64,000 bases of DNA from Parasalinivibrio latis. GTDB taxonomy: Bacteria > Pseudomonadota > Gammaproteobacteria > Enterobacterales > Vibrionaceae. The stretch covers positions 3,224,001-3,288,000 of the forward strand of contig NZ_CP098812.1 in the NCBI RefSeq assembly GCF_036825535.1, written 5' to 3'. A program made the position numbers and the translations under genes. The notes under the pieces were generated by a model, which worked only from the letters and a program-made list of their open reading frames with translations, was not told where the DNA came from and did not search any database. Of this stretch, positions 38,857 through 48,308 are shown piece after piece (the first letter of the stretch is position 1; each line of letters begins with the position of its first letter).

Positions 38857-39953
38857 CAGGCTCTCCTGAACTTCAGACGCAGCTTACGCATCGGCAGGGT
38901 ATCCCAACTGTTCAGGGCTACGGCAACCAGTAATGCCATTAGATTAACCGACCAAAGGCCTATATCTGCCGGCAACTTGCCATCTTCCACAGCAGATTTA
39001 GCAGCACTGATAGAAAGGAAATACGCCAGGTAGAGCAGGATTGCCGGGAACAGCTTGGCAAATCGTCCCTGGCGAGGGTTTACGGCAGACAGCGGTACGA
39101 CGATCATGGTCATCAATGGAATACAGAGGATCAGTGAAACGCGCCATTGGAACTCTGCACGAGCTTCCAGTGATTTCTCTTTCATCAGTTCCAGTGTCGG
39201 AATGGCATCCCAGTCACGGCTTTTCTTCTTCACCGCTCTCTGACCAATCAACACCTGATAATTGCTAAATTCTGTCACCGTGTAATCTACACGGGTCGGT
39301 ACGCCCTCATACCGGGTACCATCCTGAAGATCGAGTACCTGCCTGCCGTCGGGCAACTCAGATACCACGCCCTTACCGGCATAAGTAACGCTCGGACGCA
39401 GGGAGCCGACAGGTACAGGTTGAGCAATAAAGACGTCGTGAAGCAGCTTTCCACCATCAGAAATATCCCGGATAAACACTACAGCTTGCCCGTTAGGTGC
39501 TTCCTGGAACTGGCCTTTTATCAGCAAATCCAATCCGGATTCAGCCTGGAGCTGTTCCATTACATCGGCTTCTTTATCGTTAGCCCAAGGCGCCAGCCAC
39601 AATGAGTTATAAGCGGCTATAGCACCGGTAATCAGAGCCAGGTAGATGGCAGCACGAATAAGGAACTTGTTCCCCATCCCGGTGGCACTCATGACAGTGA
39701 TTTCACTCTCGGCATACAGACGGCCGAAAGTCAGCAAGATGCCGATGAAGATACTGAGGGGTAACATCAGCATCGCCATTGAAGGCATATACAGGCCTAC
39801 AAGAGTCAGGATTTCGTTACTTGGGATAGAGCCATCGCTGGCATTGGCTAGTACCCGGATAAACTTCTGACTGAAAAAGACCAGGAACAGTACAAAAAGC
39901 ACCGCAAGCTGACTCTTCACCGTCTCTTTGATGAGGTACCGAACAATAATCAC
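38856..39953 (-). CDS. lptF: LPS export permease LptF
   Basis: Partner of LptG in the LPS extractor. 365 residues with the YjgP/YjgQ fold. The N-terminus MIIVRYLIKETVKSQLAVLF aligns with E. coli LptF from its first residue, so the GTG at 39951-39953 is the start. The conserved block VPLSAVNPRQGRFAKLFPA lies before the last two helices. It is divergent from pepA with about 190 bases between them. I see no certain promoter in that gap, which is AT-rich. Confidence 0.95.
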   Translation of the reverse strand: MIIVRYLIKETVKSQLAVLFVLFLVFFSQKFIRVLANASDGSIPSNEILTLVGLYMPSMAMLMLPLSIFIGILLTFGRLYAESEITVMSATGMGNKFLIRAAIYLALITGAIAAYNSLWLAPWANDKEADVMEQLQAESGLDLLIKGQFQEAPNGQAVVFIRDISDGGKLLHDVFIAQPVPVGSLRPSVTYAGKGVVSELPDGRQVLDLQDGTRYEGVPTRVDYTVTEFSNYQVLIGQRAVKKKSRDWDAIPTLELMKEKSLEARAEFQWRVSLILCIPLMTMIVVPLSAVNPRQGRFAKLFPAILLYLAYFLSISAAKSAVEDGKLPADIGLWSVNLMALLVAVALNSWDTLPMRKLRLKFRRA

Positions 39954-40144
39954 AGACTTCGCACCTTAGAAAACTTGTGTTTTTGCTAGAATATCGATAA
40001 TTTTTCGCAAAAGTGTTATTTTTTTAATCTTTACGCATTGCCAAATTGGCTGCTTTGTAGCCACATTGATGTATCTTCAACACGCTACAAAAACGGCATT
40101 ATCTATTATTTGGCCTTGCTTGTCTTTAGGATGTAGGAGTACGC

Positions 40145-41653
40145 ATGGAGTTCAGTGTTAAAAGTGGCAGCCCTGAGAAACAACGCAGCGCGTGCATCGT
40201 AGTTGGTGTATTCGAACCGCGTCGTCTTTCTCCTGTGGCTGAGCAACTGGATAAAATCAGCGACGGCTACATCAGTTCTCTTTTGCGTCGAGGCGATCTC
40301 GAAGGCAAACCTGGACAGATGTTGCTACTGCACCATGTCCCAAATGTCTTGTCTGAGCGTGTACTGCTCGTTGGCTGTGGCAAAGAACGTGAGTTGGGTG
40401 AACGTCAATACAAAGAAATCATTCGTAAGACGATCAGCACCCTGAATGAGACCGGTTCAATGGAAGCGGTTTGCTTCCTGACCGAGCTTCACGTGAAAGG
40501 CCGCGACACGTACTGGAAAGTGCGTCAGGCCGTTGAAACAACCAACGACAGCCTGTACACCTTCAATCAGTTCAAGAGCATTAAGCCGGAAATTCGTCGC
40601 CCTCTGCGCAAACTGGTTTTCAACGTGCCAACCCGACGCGAGCTGAACATTGGTGAAAAAGCCATCAGCCATGGTCTGGCCGTTTCTGCAGGTGTGAAAG
40701 CCTGTAAAGATCTCGGTAACATGCCACCAAACGTGGCAAACCCTGCTTATCTGGCATCCCAGGCTCGTCGCCTTGCAGATGATTTCGAACCTGTCACCAC
40801 CAAGATCGTGGGCGAGCAGGAAATGAAAGAGCTGGGCATGCATTCTTACCTGGCGGTCAGCCAGGGTTCAAAGAACGAAGCCATGATGTCGGTGATGGAG
40901 TACCGCGGTAACCCTGATCCGGAATCAAAGCCAATCGTACTTATCGGCAAAGGCCTCACTTTCGACTCCGGCGGTATCTCGCTGAAACCGGGTGAAGGCA
41001 TGGACGAAATGAAGTACGACATGGGTGGCGCAGCATCAGTGTATGGTGCAATGAAAGCCCTGGCCGAACTCAACCTGCCGGTTAACGTGATTGGTATCCT
41101 TGCGGGCTGTGAAAACATGCCGGACGGCAATGCCTACCGCCCGGGTGATATCCTCACCACCATGTCAGGCCAGACTGTTGAAGTACTCAACACCGATGCC
41201 GAAGGCCGTCTGGTTCTTTGTGATGTACTGACTTACGCTGAGCGTTTTGAGCCTGAATGCGTAGTCGATGTTGCTACCCTGACCGGTGCCTGTGTGATTG
41301 CCCTGGGTCACCACATCAGTGGCCTGCTCGCAAACCACAACCCACTGGCTCATGAGCTGATGAACGCATCAGAGCAAGCCGGCGACCGTGCATGGCGCAT
41401 GCCAATGGCTGACGAATATCAAGAACAACTGGACAGCCCGTTTGCTGACATGGCAAACATCGGTGGCCGTCCTGGTGGTACCATTACCGCAGCTTGTTTC
41501 CTGTCTCGTTTTGCCCGCAAGTACAACTGGGCACACCTGGATATCGCAGGTACAGCCTGGACGAGCGGTAAAAACAAAGGGTCGACAGGCCGTCCGGTCC
41601 CACTGCTGGTCCAGTTCCTGCTGAACCGCAGTGGCCAGGAAAATATCGATTAA
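40145..41653 (+). CDS. pepA: Leucyl aminopeptidase PepA
   Basis: M17 di-zinc (or manganese) aminopeptidase. In E. coli it is also a DNA-binding accessory factor for Xer recombination and a regulator of carAB. The M17 signature NTDAEGRL is intact, and the metal ligands lie in IGKGLTFDSGGISLKPG. The N-terminal alpha/beta domain used for DNA binding is present in full. 502 residues compare with 503 in E. coli. AGGAG precedes the ATG. It is divergent from lptFG and closed by a terminator. Confidence 0.96.
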   Translation: MEFSVKSGSPEKQRSACIVVGVFEPRRLSPVAEQLDKISDGYISSLLRRGDLEGKPGQMLLLHHVPNVLSERVLLVGCGKERELGERQYKEIIRKTISTLNETGSMEAVCFLTELHVKGRDTYWKVRQAVETTNDSLYTFNQFKSIKPEIRRPLRKLVFNVPTRRELNIGEKAISHGLAVSAGVKACKDLGNMPPNVANPAYLASQARRLADDFEPVTTKIVGEQEMKELGMHSYLAVSQGSKNEAMMSVMEYRGNPDPESKPIVLIGKGLTFDSGGISLKPGEGMDEMKYDMGGAASVYGAMKALAELNLPVNVIGILAGCENMPDGNAYRPGDILTTMSGQTVEVLNTDAEGRLVLCDVLTYAERFEPECVVDVATLTGACVIALGHHISGLLANHNPLAHELMNASEQAGDRAWRMPMADEYQEQLDSPFADMANIGGRPGGTITAACFLSRFARKYNWAHLDIAGTAWTSGKNKGSTGRPVPLLVQFLLNRSGQENID

Positions 41654-41668
41654 GTAATTCGATGAGAC

Positions 41669-41694
41669 AAGGAGGCCATCTGGCCTCCTTTTTT
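41669..41694 (+). terminator. Terminator of pepA
   Basis: GGAGGCC/GGCCTCC with a short loop is followed by six T residues, 15 bases after the stop. Confidence 0.88.
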
Positions 41695-41743
41695 ATCTCT
41701 GAAATATACATCGGCCCCCCAACAAACATCTTCAAAGGAAGCC

Positions 41744-42196
41744 ATGGCAAGCGCGACGTTTTACCTGCTGGATGAAAAGTGCGAACTGGATACACAGCAA
41801 CAGATACTGGATAAGACACTGTCTTTAATCCAAAGCCAGGTTGCTGCCGGACAGCGTCTTTATATTTTTGCGGCAGATCGCCAGATGGCCTTTGATGTTG
41901 ATGAAATACTTTGGCAGCTTCCACCTGAGCAATTTGTTCCGCACAACCTTAGCGGTGAAGGCGGACGAAGCATAACAGCGGTTGAGATTGGCTGGCCCGG
42001 TATACGCCATACCGGTTACCGCAATATTCTTATCAATCTTGCACAGGATGTGGCAAACTTTGCTCCATCCTTTGCTCAAGTGATAGACTTCGTCCCTTGT
42101 GATGAAGGTCTCAAGCAGCAAGCCCGGGACCGATACAAGGCATACCGTAACCAGGGTATGCAATTGACTATTCTTGCCATCGGCGATACGCCCTAA
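41744..42196 (+). CDS. holC: DNA polymerase III chi subunit
   Basis: Clamp-loader accessory subunit that bridges the holoenzyme to SSB-coated single-stranded DNA through psi. A 150-residue protein with the HolC pattern TFYLLD at the start and GWPGIRHTGYRNILINL in the middle. AAAGGAAG precedes the ATG. It sits 25 bases upstream of valS and is probably co-transcribed with it, as in most gammaproteobacteria. The placement between pepA and valS supports the call. Confidence 0.93.
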   Translation: MASATFYLLDEKCELDTQQQILDKTLSLIQSQVAAGQRLYIFAADRQMAFDVDEILWQLPPEQFVPHNLSGEGGRSITAVEIGWPGIRHTGYRNILINLAQDVANFAPSFAQVIDFVPCDEGLKQQARDRYKAYRNQGMQLTILAIGDTP

Positions 42197-42221
42197 TTTC
42201 TGAAGACCGTTCAAGAACGCT

Positions 42222-45080
42222 ATGGAAAAGACATACAACCCACAATCAATTGAACAGGCGCTGTACAAGCGCTGGGAAGACGCCGGCTACTTTAAGCCAC
42301 ACGGCGATACTTCAAAAGAAGCCTACAGCATCATGATCCCGCCGCCAAACGTGACGGGCAGCCTGCACATGGGTCATGCGTTCCAGGACACCATCATGGA
42401 TACCCTGATCCGTGCCCAGCGAATGAAAGGCAAAAACACCCTGTGGCAGGTTGGTACCGACCACGCAGGTATCGCGACCCAAATGGTCGTTGAGCGTAAG
42501 ATCGCCGCAGAAGAAGGCAAAACCAAGCACGATTACGGCCGTGACGCTTTCATTGACAAGATCTGGGAGTGGAAAGGCGAATCAGGCGGCACCATTACCC
42601 GCCAGCTGCGCCGTCTGGGTGCATCTGTAGATTGGGATCGTGAACGCTTCACCATGGATGATGGCCTGTCTAATGCCGTTAAAGAAGTGTTCGTACGTCT
42701 GTATGAAGAAGACCTGATCTACCGTGGCAAACGCCTGGTTAACTGGGATCCAAAACTTCACACGGCAATCTCTGACCTTGAAGTGGAAAACAAAGACACC
42801 AAAGGTTACATGTGGCACTTCCGCTACCCTCTGGCAGACGGTGTAAAAACTGCAGATGGTAAAGACTACATTGTAGTTGCGACTACCCGTCCGGAAACCA
42901 TGCTGGGTGATACCGGTGTTGCTGTTAACCCGGAAGATCCACGTTACAAAGACCTGATTGGCAAAGAGATCATCCTGCCTATCGTGAACCGCCGTATCCC
43001 GGTTGTTGGCGATGAGCACGCTGACATGGAAAAAGGCACCGGCTGTGTGAAAATCACACCGGCTCACGACTTCAACGACTATGAAGTCGGTAAGCGCCAC
43101 AGCCTGCCAATGATCAACATCCTGACTTTCGATGCCAACATCCGTGATGTTGCTGAAGTATTCGATACCAAGGGTGAAGCAAGCGACGTATACAGCGGTG
43201 AGCTGCCAGAGAAATACCGTGGCATGGAACGCTTTGCTGCGCGTAAAGCAGTGGTTGCAGAGTTCGAAGAGCTCGGCCTGCTGGAAGAAATTAAAGACCA
43301 CGACCTGACAGTCCCTTATGGCGACCGTGGCGGTGTGGTTATCGAACCAATGCTGACCGACCAATGGTATGTGCGTGCAGCCCCGCTGGCCAAAGAAGCA
43401 GTTCGCGCTGTTGAAGACGGCGATATCCAGTTCGTGCCTAAGCAATACGAAAACATGTATTTCTCTTGGATGCGTGACATTCAGGACTGGTGTATTTCAC
43501 GCCAGCTGTGGTGGGGTCACCGCATTCCTGCGTGGTACGACAACCAGGGCAACGTATATGTTGGCCGCGACGAAGATGAAGTGCGTAAGAATCACAACCT
43601 GGAATCAGTGATTGAACTGCGCCAGGACGATGACGTACTGGATACCTGGTTCTCTTCTGCACTGTGGACTTTCGGCACCCAGGGCTGGCCGGAGCAAACT
43701 CCAGACCTGAAGGTATTCCACCCTTCAGATGTACTGGTGACCGGTTTCGACATCATTTTCTTCTGGGTTGCCCGCATGATCATGATGACCATGCACTTCA
43801 TCAAAGATGAAGACGGCAAGCCGCAGGTTCCGTTCAAGACCGTTTATGTAACCGGCCTTATCCGCGATGAGAACGGCGACAAGATGTCGAAGTCCAAGGG
43901 TAACGTACTTGACCCACTGGATATGATTGACGGTATCGATCTGGAATCTCTGGTGACCAAGCGCACCGGTAACATGATGCAGCCTCAGCTGGCCGCCAAG
44001 ATCGAAAAGAACACCCGCAAGACTTTTGAAAACGGTATCGAACCTTATGGTACTGACGCCCTGCGTTTCACCCTGGCAGCTATGGCTTCAACCGGCCGTG
44101 ACATCAACTGGGATATGAAGCGTCTTGAGGGTTACCGCAACTTCTGTAACAAGCTGTGGAACGCCAGCCGCTATGTACTGATGAACACAGAAGAGCAGGA
44201 TTGCGGCATGGCAGGCGGCGAGATGGAATTCTCGCTGGCTGACCGCTGGATCCAAAGCCAGTTCCAACAGGCAGCCAAAGACTTCAACGCACATCTCGAC
44301 AACTACCGTCTGGATATGGCTGCGAACACCATTTATGAGTTCGTATGGAACCAGTTCTGTGACTGGTACCTGGAGCTGACCAAGCCGGTTCTGTGGAAAG
44401 GCACTGACGCGCAGCAACGCGCTACCCGCCATACACTGATCACCGTATTGGAGCAGACCTTGCGTCTGGCTCATCCTGTACTTCCATACATCACTGAAAC
44501 CATCTGGCAAAGCGTGAAGCCACTGGTTGACGGTGTTGAAGGCGACACCATTATGCTGCAGGCACTGCCTCAGTTTGATGAAAGCCAGTACGATGCGGCA
44601 GTTGTTGCTGATATCGAGTGGGTGAAGCAGTTTATCGTCAGCATCCGTAACCTGCGTGCTGAATACGATATCGCGCCAAGCAAAGGCCTGGAAGTGATGC
44701 TGAAAGCAGCCTCCCAGGAAGATGCAGACCGTCTGGCTGCCAATGAAACCGTGCTGGTTTCACTGGCTAAACTGGAAAGCATCCGCGTTCTGGCTGACGG
44801 TGAGACAACCCCTGCCTGTGCAACGGCACTGGTTGGCAAGTCTACCCTGATGATCCCAATGGCTGGTCTTATCGACAAAGACGCAGAACTTGCCCGTCTG
44901 GACAAGGAAATTGCCAAGACCGAAGGTGAGATCAAGCGTATCGCCGGTAAGCTGGGTAACGAAGGCTTTGTTGCCAAAGCGCCTGAAGCCGTTGTCGCCA
45001 AAGAGCGTGAAAAGCTTGATGGTTACAAAGAGACACTGGTGAAACTGCAAGAGCAGAAAACCACCATTGCCGCGCTGTAA
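42222..45080 (+). CDS. valS: Valyl-tRNA synthetase
   Basis: Class I synthetase charging tRNA-Val. HIGH-type motif HMGH in PPNVTGSLHMGHAF, KMSKS in GDKMSKSKGNVLDP, and the CP1 editing domain with TTRPETMLGDT. A C-terminal coiled coil (about 880-950, Lys/Glu-rich) contacts the tRNA arm. 952 residues compare with 951 in E. coli. A bidirectional terminator follows. Confidence 0.97.
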   Translation: MEKTYNPQSIEQALYKRWEDAGYFKPHGDTSKEAYSIMIPPPNVTGSLHMGHAFQDTIMDTLIRAQRMKGKNTLWQVGTDHAGIATQMVVERKIAAEEGKTKHDYGRDAFIDKIWEWKGESGGTITRQLRRLGASVDWDRERFTMDDGLSNAVKEVFVRLYEEDLIYRGKRLVNWDPKLHTAISDLEVENKDTKGYMWHFRYPLADGVKTADGKDYIVVATTRPETMLGDTGVAVNPEDPRYKDLIGKEIILPIVNRRIPVVGDEHADMEKGTGCVKITPAHDFNDYEVGKRHSLPMINILTFDANIRDVAEVFDTKGEASDVYSGELPEKYRGMERFAARKAVVAEFEELGLLEEIKDHDLTVPYGDRGGVVIEPMLTDQWYVRAAPLAKEAVRAVEDGDIQFVPKQYENMYFSWMRDIQDWCISRQLWWGHRIPAWYDNQGNVYVGRDEDEVRKNHNLESVIELRQDDDVLDTWFSSALWTFGTQGWPEQTPDLKVFHPSDVLVTGFDIIFFWVARMIMMTMHFIKDEDGKPQVPFKTVYVTGLIRDENGDKMSKSKGNVLDPLDMIDGIDLESLVTKRTGNMMQPQLAAKIEKNTRKTFENGIEPYGTDALRFTLAAMASTGRDINWDMKRLEGYRNFCNKLWNASRYVLMNTEEQDCGMAGGEMEFSLADRWIQSQFQQAAKDFNAHLDNYRLDMAANTIYEFVWNQFCDWYLELTKPVLWKGTDAQQRATRHTLITVLEQTLRLAHPVLPYITETIWQSVKPLVDGVEGDTIMLQALPQFDESQYDAAVVADIEWVKQFIVSIRNLRAEYDIAPSKGLEVMLKAASQEDADRLAANETVLVSLAKLESIRVLADGETTPACATALVGKSTLMIPMAGLIDKDAELARLDKEIAKTEGEIKRIAGKLGNEGFVAKAPEAVVAKEREKLDGYKETLVKLQEQKTTIAAL

Positions 45081-45095
45081 TTTGGCGTAATGCAT

Positions 45096-45127
45096 AAAAA
45101 TGCCCGGGCATTGTCCCGGGCATTTTT
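45096..45127. terminator. Terminator of valS
   Basis: A 13-bp stem AAAAATGCCCGGG/CCCGGGCATTTTT with a six-base loop, 15 bases after the stop. Confidence 0.9.
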
Positions 45128-45146
45128 GTATCTAATGAATCGGTCC

Positions 45147-45312
45147 TTATACCAATTGGATTAATTCTTTGGTCTGAGATGACACAGGAGAAATCATTCA
45201 GTTCAAGGCGCGAGTTGCAGATGCTAGTGGGGCTACCATCAAAACGAGCAACGCTGAAATGGATGATTTCGACCAGTCAGAATGATCAAAGAATTAGTCT
45301 GATTGGTATTAA
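45147..45312. mobile_element. MITE-like hairpin repeat element
   Basis: About 166 bases with imperfect terminal inverted repeats. The left end ATACCAAT-N5-TAATTCTTTG and the right end CAAAGAATTA-N5-ATTGGTAT agree in the outer 8 and inner 10 positions. Further nested pairs (GAAATCAT with ATGATTTC, GAGTTGC with GCAACGC, GATGCTAG with CTACCATC) let the whole element fold into one long imperfect hairpin. There is no ORF. It fills the gap between the valS terminator and the antiporter stop. I recall similar sequence ends from other Vibrionaceae but cannot verify this here. Confidence 0.7.
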
Positions 45313-45359
45313 CCCTGTAAAAACAAGGAAAAGCGGGGCGAAATATCCCCTCGCCCAAC

Positions 45360-47171
45360 TTATTTCGGCATCACTGCCAACTCTGGATCCCCGTTAGACG
45401 GGATCAGGCTGAATATTTCACTGCCCTCTTCCACCAGCTTGGCTACATCATCATTGGCTGTCACCAGCGTAAGCGTCTTCTGATTCCAGACACAAAGCGG
45501 GACAGCTTTCGGGTAATACTCAGCAAACTGTTCGAAACTGAAGTTTTCCGTAATCCGGGTTACCTTCACTTGCGCCCCCTGAGCACTCATTGACGCCAGT
45601 TTGGCGTAGCTCATCGACTCATCAAACAGCGCCGCATTGTTACCATGTGCCATTTCATAGCGCGCATGCTTCTGCTCCCCGGATGTCAGCTCAAAGACTG
45701 CATCCTCACCCAGTTCATCCTGGTAAAACACCTTCACCAGTGGGTTGGTCTGCCGGTACGGCGAGACCAGAAGCACCCGTCCAATCCCACCTAAATCCAA
45801 GTGGGTTTCAGCATGGCTGGAAGCTGGGTTACCAAAGTAGACCGGAATATTGTCCATGCGGGCCAACCGGATACTTTCCCAGTTGGTATCAGCCAATACC
45901 GTCCGGATGTCGCGCTCTTGCAGCAATTTAGCCAGTTGCCGTGTAAACGGAGAAGAACCAAAAATCAACAAGCCCTGAGGTGAGCCCTGTTTAACACCAA
46001 GCTTACCGGCCCACCAACTTGCTGTCAGGCTCTGGATAACCACAGTACCGATGATAACCAGGAAGACCAGAGGGACCAAAAGCTCAGTACCTTCAAACAG
46101 TTGCTTTTCCTGGAGCTTAATTGCGAACAGGGATGATACCGCAGCAGCGACGATACCACGCGGAGCCATCCAGCTCAGGAACCATTTATCCGGGCTCGTC
46201 AGGTTAGTACCAATGGCGCTTATCCACACACTGAGTGGACGAGCCACCAGCATCACAGCTGCCAGCAAGGCAAGTCCACCCCAACCGAGTGACAGCAAGG
46301 CGTCTGAGTTCAGGCGCCCTGCCAGCAAAATAAACAGCGCAGATATCAAAAGTACTGTCAGGGTTTCTTTGAACTCAATGATGTCCTCAATATCAACATT
46401 TTTCATGTTGGCAAGCCAGATACCCATGACCGTAACGGTCAGCAATCCGGACTCTTCCTGTATCTCATTAGAGAAAACAAACGCCGCCAGGCTGAGGGTC
46501 AGCACCATGACATTTTTGAGGTAAGGCGGAACCCAGTTATTACGGATCATCACCCCAACCGTGTGGCCGAAAAATGCGCCGGCACCAAGGCCTATACCCA
46601 GTGTATAACCAAGAGCGTGAAGAACATGGATGGTTGGGTCAGCAGTAGAAATAATGAACTCATACACCAGCACAGCGAACAATGCGCCGATAGGATCAAT
46701 AATAATTCCCTCCCAGCGGAGGATATTACCCAGCTCATTTTTAGGCTGGATACTGCGCAGCATCGGAACAATCACTGTCGGGCCGGTAACCACCACTAAA
46801 GCAGCAAACAGGCAGGCCAGTTGCCAGGAAAAGTTGATAAGAAAGTGGGCTGCAGCAGCTATTACTCCCCATGTCACCAGCATGCCAAAGGATACCAGGT
46901 GTGTAACCATCCGGCCGTGGCCGCTGATTTCCTTGAAGTTAAGGGTCAAAGCCCCTTCAAAAAGAATGATGGCAACGCCAAGAGAGACAAGCGGGAACAA
47001 GAGATCCCCAAACAGGGCATCCGGGTCAATCAGTCCCAGTCCCGGACCCAAGGTCAGACCTGCCACAAGAAGTGGCAAAATAGCCGGTAAACGCAAACGC
47101 CAGCCCAAATACTGGCAGCCGAGCGACACCACGCCGATCAGCGCCAGACTGGCTGCAGCGGAATATTCCAT
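45360..47171 (-). CDS. CPA1-family Na+(K+)/H+ antiporter with C-terminal nucleotide-binding-like domain
   Basis: Inner-membrane monovalent cation/proton exchanger of 603 residues. About 12 hydrophobic helices occupy residues 1-395. The translocation motif reads LRWEGIIIDPIGALFAVL, with the conserved Glu and Asp. The canonical Asn before the Asp is Ile, which I believe is normal for this subgroup. After residue 400 a Rossmann-like TrkA-N segment (GLLIFGSSPFTRQLAKLLQERD) suggests regulation by a nucleotide or redox ligand. A last soluble segment resembles a TrkA-C-like region. It is transcribed alone. Ion preference cannot be read from sequence. Confidence 0.87.
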   Translation of the reverse strand: MEYSAAASLALIGVVSLGCQYLGWRLRLPAILPLLVAGLTLGPGLGLIDPDALFGDLLFPLVSLGVAIILFEGALTLNFKEISGHGRMVTHLVSFGMLVTWGVIAAAAHFLINFSWQLACLFAALVVVTGPTVIVPMLRSIQPKNELGNILRWEGIIIDPIGALFAVLVYEFIISTADPTIHVLHALGYTLGIGLGAGAFFGHTVGVMIRNNWVPPYLKNVMVLTLSLAAFVFSNEIQEESGLLTVTVMGIWLANMKNVDIEDIIEFKETLTVLLISALFILLAGRLNSDALLSLGWGGLALLAAVMLVARPLSVWISAIGTNLTSPDKWFLSWMAPRGIVAAAVSSLFAIKLQEKQLFEGTELLVPLVFLVIIGTVVIQSLTASWWAGKLGVKQGSPQGLLIFGSSPFTRQLAKLLQERDIRTVLADTNWESIRLARMDNIPVYFGNPASSHAETHLDLGGIGRVLLVSPYRQTNPLVKVFYQDELGEDAVFELTSGEQKHARYEMAHGNNAALFDESMSYAKLASMSAQGAQVKVTRITENFSFEQFAEYYPKAVPLCVWNQKTLTLVTANDDVAKLVEEGSEIFSLIPSNGDPELAVMPK

Positions 47172-47287
47172 CCGTAAGTTCTCTAAAAGTATCGGTAATG
47201 TGAAAACCAGTATATGGGCTTGTAAGGTTCTGAGCCAGAAAACAAAACCCAGGCAGGATCACGCGGCATCGTTATTCGCCAACACAA

Positions 47288-48301
47288 TCAGTTGAGGTTG
47301 TCAGAACGCAAACGGTTGATCCTGGCATCCAGATCCGGGTGGCTTTTTACCCACGCGGGCAACCCATCTTCCGGGTAGGCCTCTTTGAACAGCATAAACA
47401 TCTCTGCAGCCGGCTCGGTTGTGCCATAGATTTTCTGCATGTACCGGGCGGCAAAGTCATCAGCTTGCTGTTCCGCCTCCCTGGAATATCCGTTGGTAGC
47501 AACAAAAACGCCGACACTGCCGAGGGTATCCAAAAGACCTGTACTTTCGCCGGTAATCACCGCAACACCGGCTGAAAGCAACGACGAGCGGACAAGGGAT
47601 TTCATTACATGCTGATGTTCAATATGGCCGAGCTCATGAAGGAGAATGGCATCCAGACGAGGGGAGATACCTGACAACTTAACCAGAGAGTCCAGCACGA
47701 TGACAGTCCCGTCACTCAAGGCAAAGGCATTCGGGCCATTACCCCAACGTCGAAACTCCAGCTTAGGCGTGAAAGGAAGCGGGTCTATTTGGGCGACCAG
47801 AGCATCAAACCGCTGGGTTATCGCCTCTCTCTTGTCGTCGGACAGCTCTGAGGGTTCAAAAATATGTTCATCAAGAGAAGCAGTAACTTCCTGCCCGACA
47901 AGTGTGGGGATCTTTGCAGGCATAACCCGGACAATACCATTGGTGATTGCCGGGATACCGTGGGTAAAAAAGAGTACAACGACAAAAACAGTCAACACGG
48001 TACTGGCGAAAATGCCTTTCCAATTCCGCTCCAGACGCCCAACCAACCCCGGAGGTTTTTGGTGAACCAGCCAGCATTTTAGTTTTTGCTCTTCATCTCC
48101 GGGAAGAAAGCTTTCCCCTCCCGGGAACCGCAACAACAAAGGAAGGTTGCCAATATCGGGTCCCGAATCAAGCTCCGAGACACTTGAATTAACCGTTTTA
48201 TCAAGATACCGGAGTTGCACCCTGCCCCCAGGCATACAAAACAGGGTCGCAGGCACTTTTTCAGCGCTTTTGGGCGGGTGGCAAAGTCCGGCAATTTCCA
48301 T
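47288..48301 (-). CDS. M48-family membrane-linked metalloprotease
   Basis: Zinc endopeptidase with HELGH (His222, Glu223, His226) and a downstream third-ligand Glu in SREAEQQADDFA. An N-terminal domain of about 95 residues, which I do not recognise, precedes one membrane helix (about 100-119). The catalytic domain should then lie in the periplasm. The C-terminal SHPDLDARINRL is the usual M48 ending. The ATG at 48301 (337 residues) lies 8 bases past the upstream stop; an overlapping TTG at 48322 would add seven residues. It forms a two-gene unit with the YjgN-like gene. Substrate unknown; it resembles BepA/LoiP-type quality-control proteases but has a different N-terminal half. Confidence 0.8.
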   Translation of the reverse strand: MEIAGLCHPPKSAEKVPATLFCMPGGRVQLRYLDKTVNSSVSELDSGPDIGNLPLLLRFPGGESFLPGDEEQKLKCWLVHQKPPGLVGRLERNWKGIFASTVLTVFVVVLFFTHGIPAITNGIVRVMPAKIPTLVGQEVTASLDEHIFEPSELSDDKREAITQRFDALVAQIDPLPFTPKLEFRRWGNGPNAFALSDGTVIVLDSLVKLSGISPRLDAILLHELGHIEHQHVMKSLVRSSLLSAGVAVITGESTGLLDTLGSVGVFVATNGYSREAEQQADDFAARYMQKIYGTTEPAAEMFMLFKEAYPEDGLPAWVKSHPDLDARINRLRSDNLN

Positions 48302-48308
48302 CAGTTTG

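Noticed and set aside
46780..46900. Antiporter with a damaged ND motif (Ile in place of Asn)
   Set aside because: The whole segment LRWEGIIIDPIGA is, to my knowledge, normal for this CPA1 subgroup, so it is not a defect.
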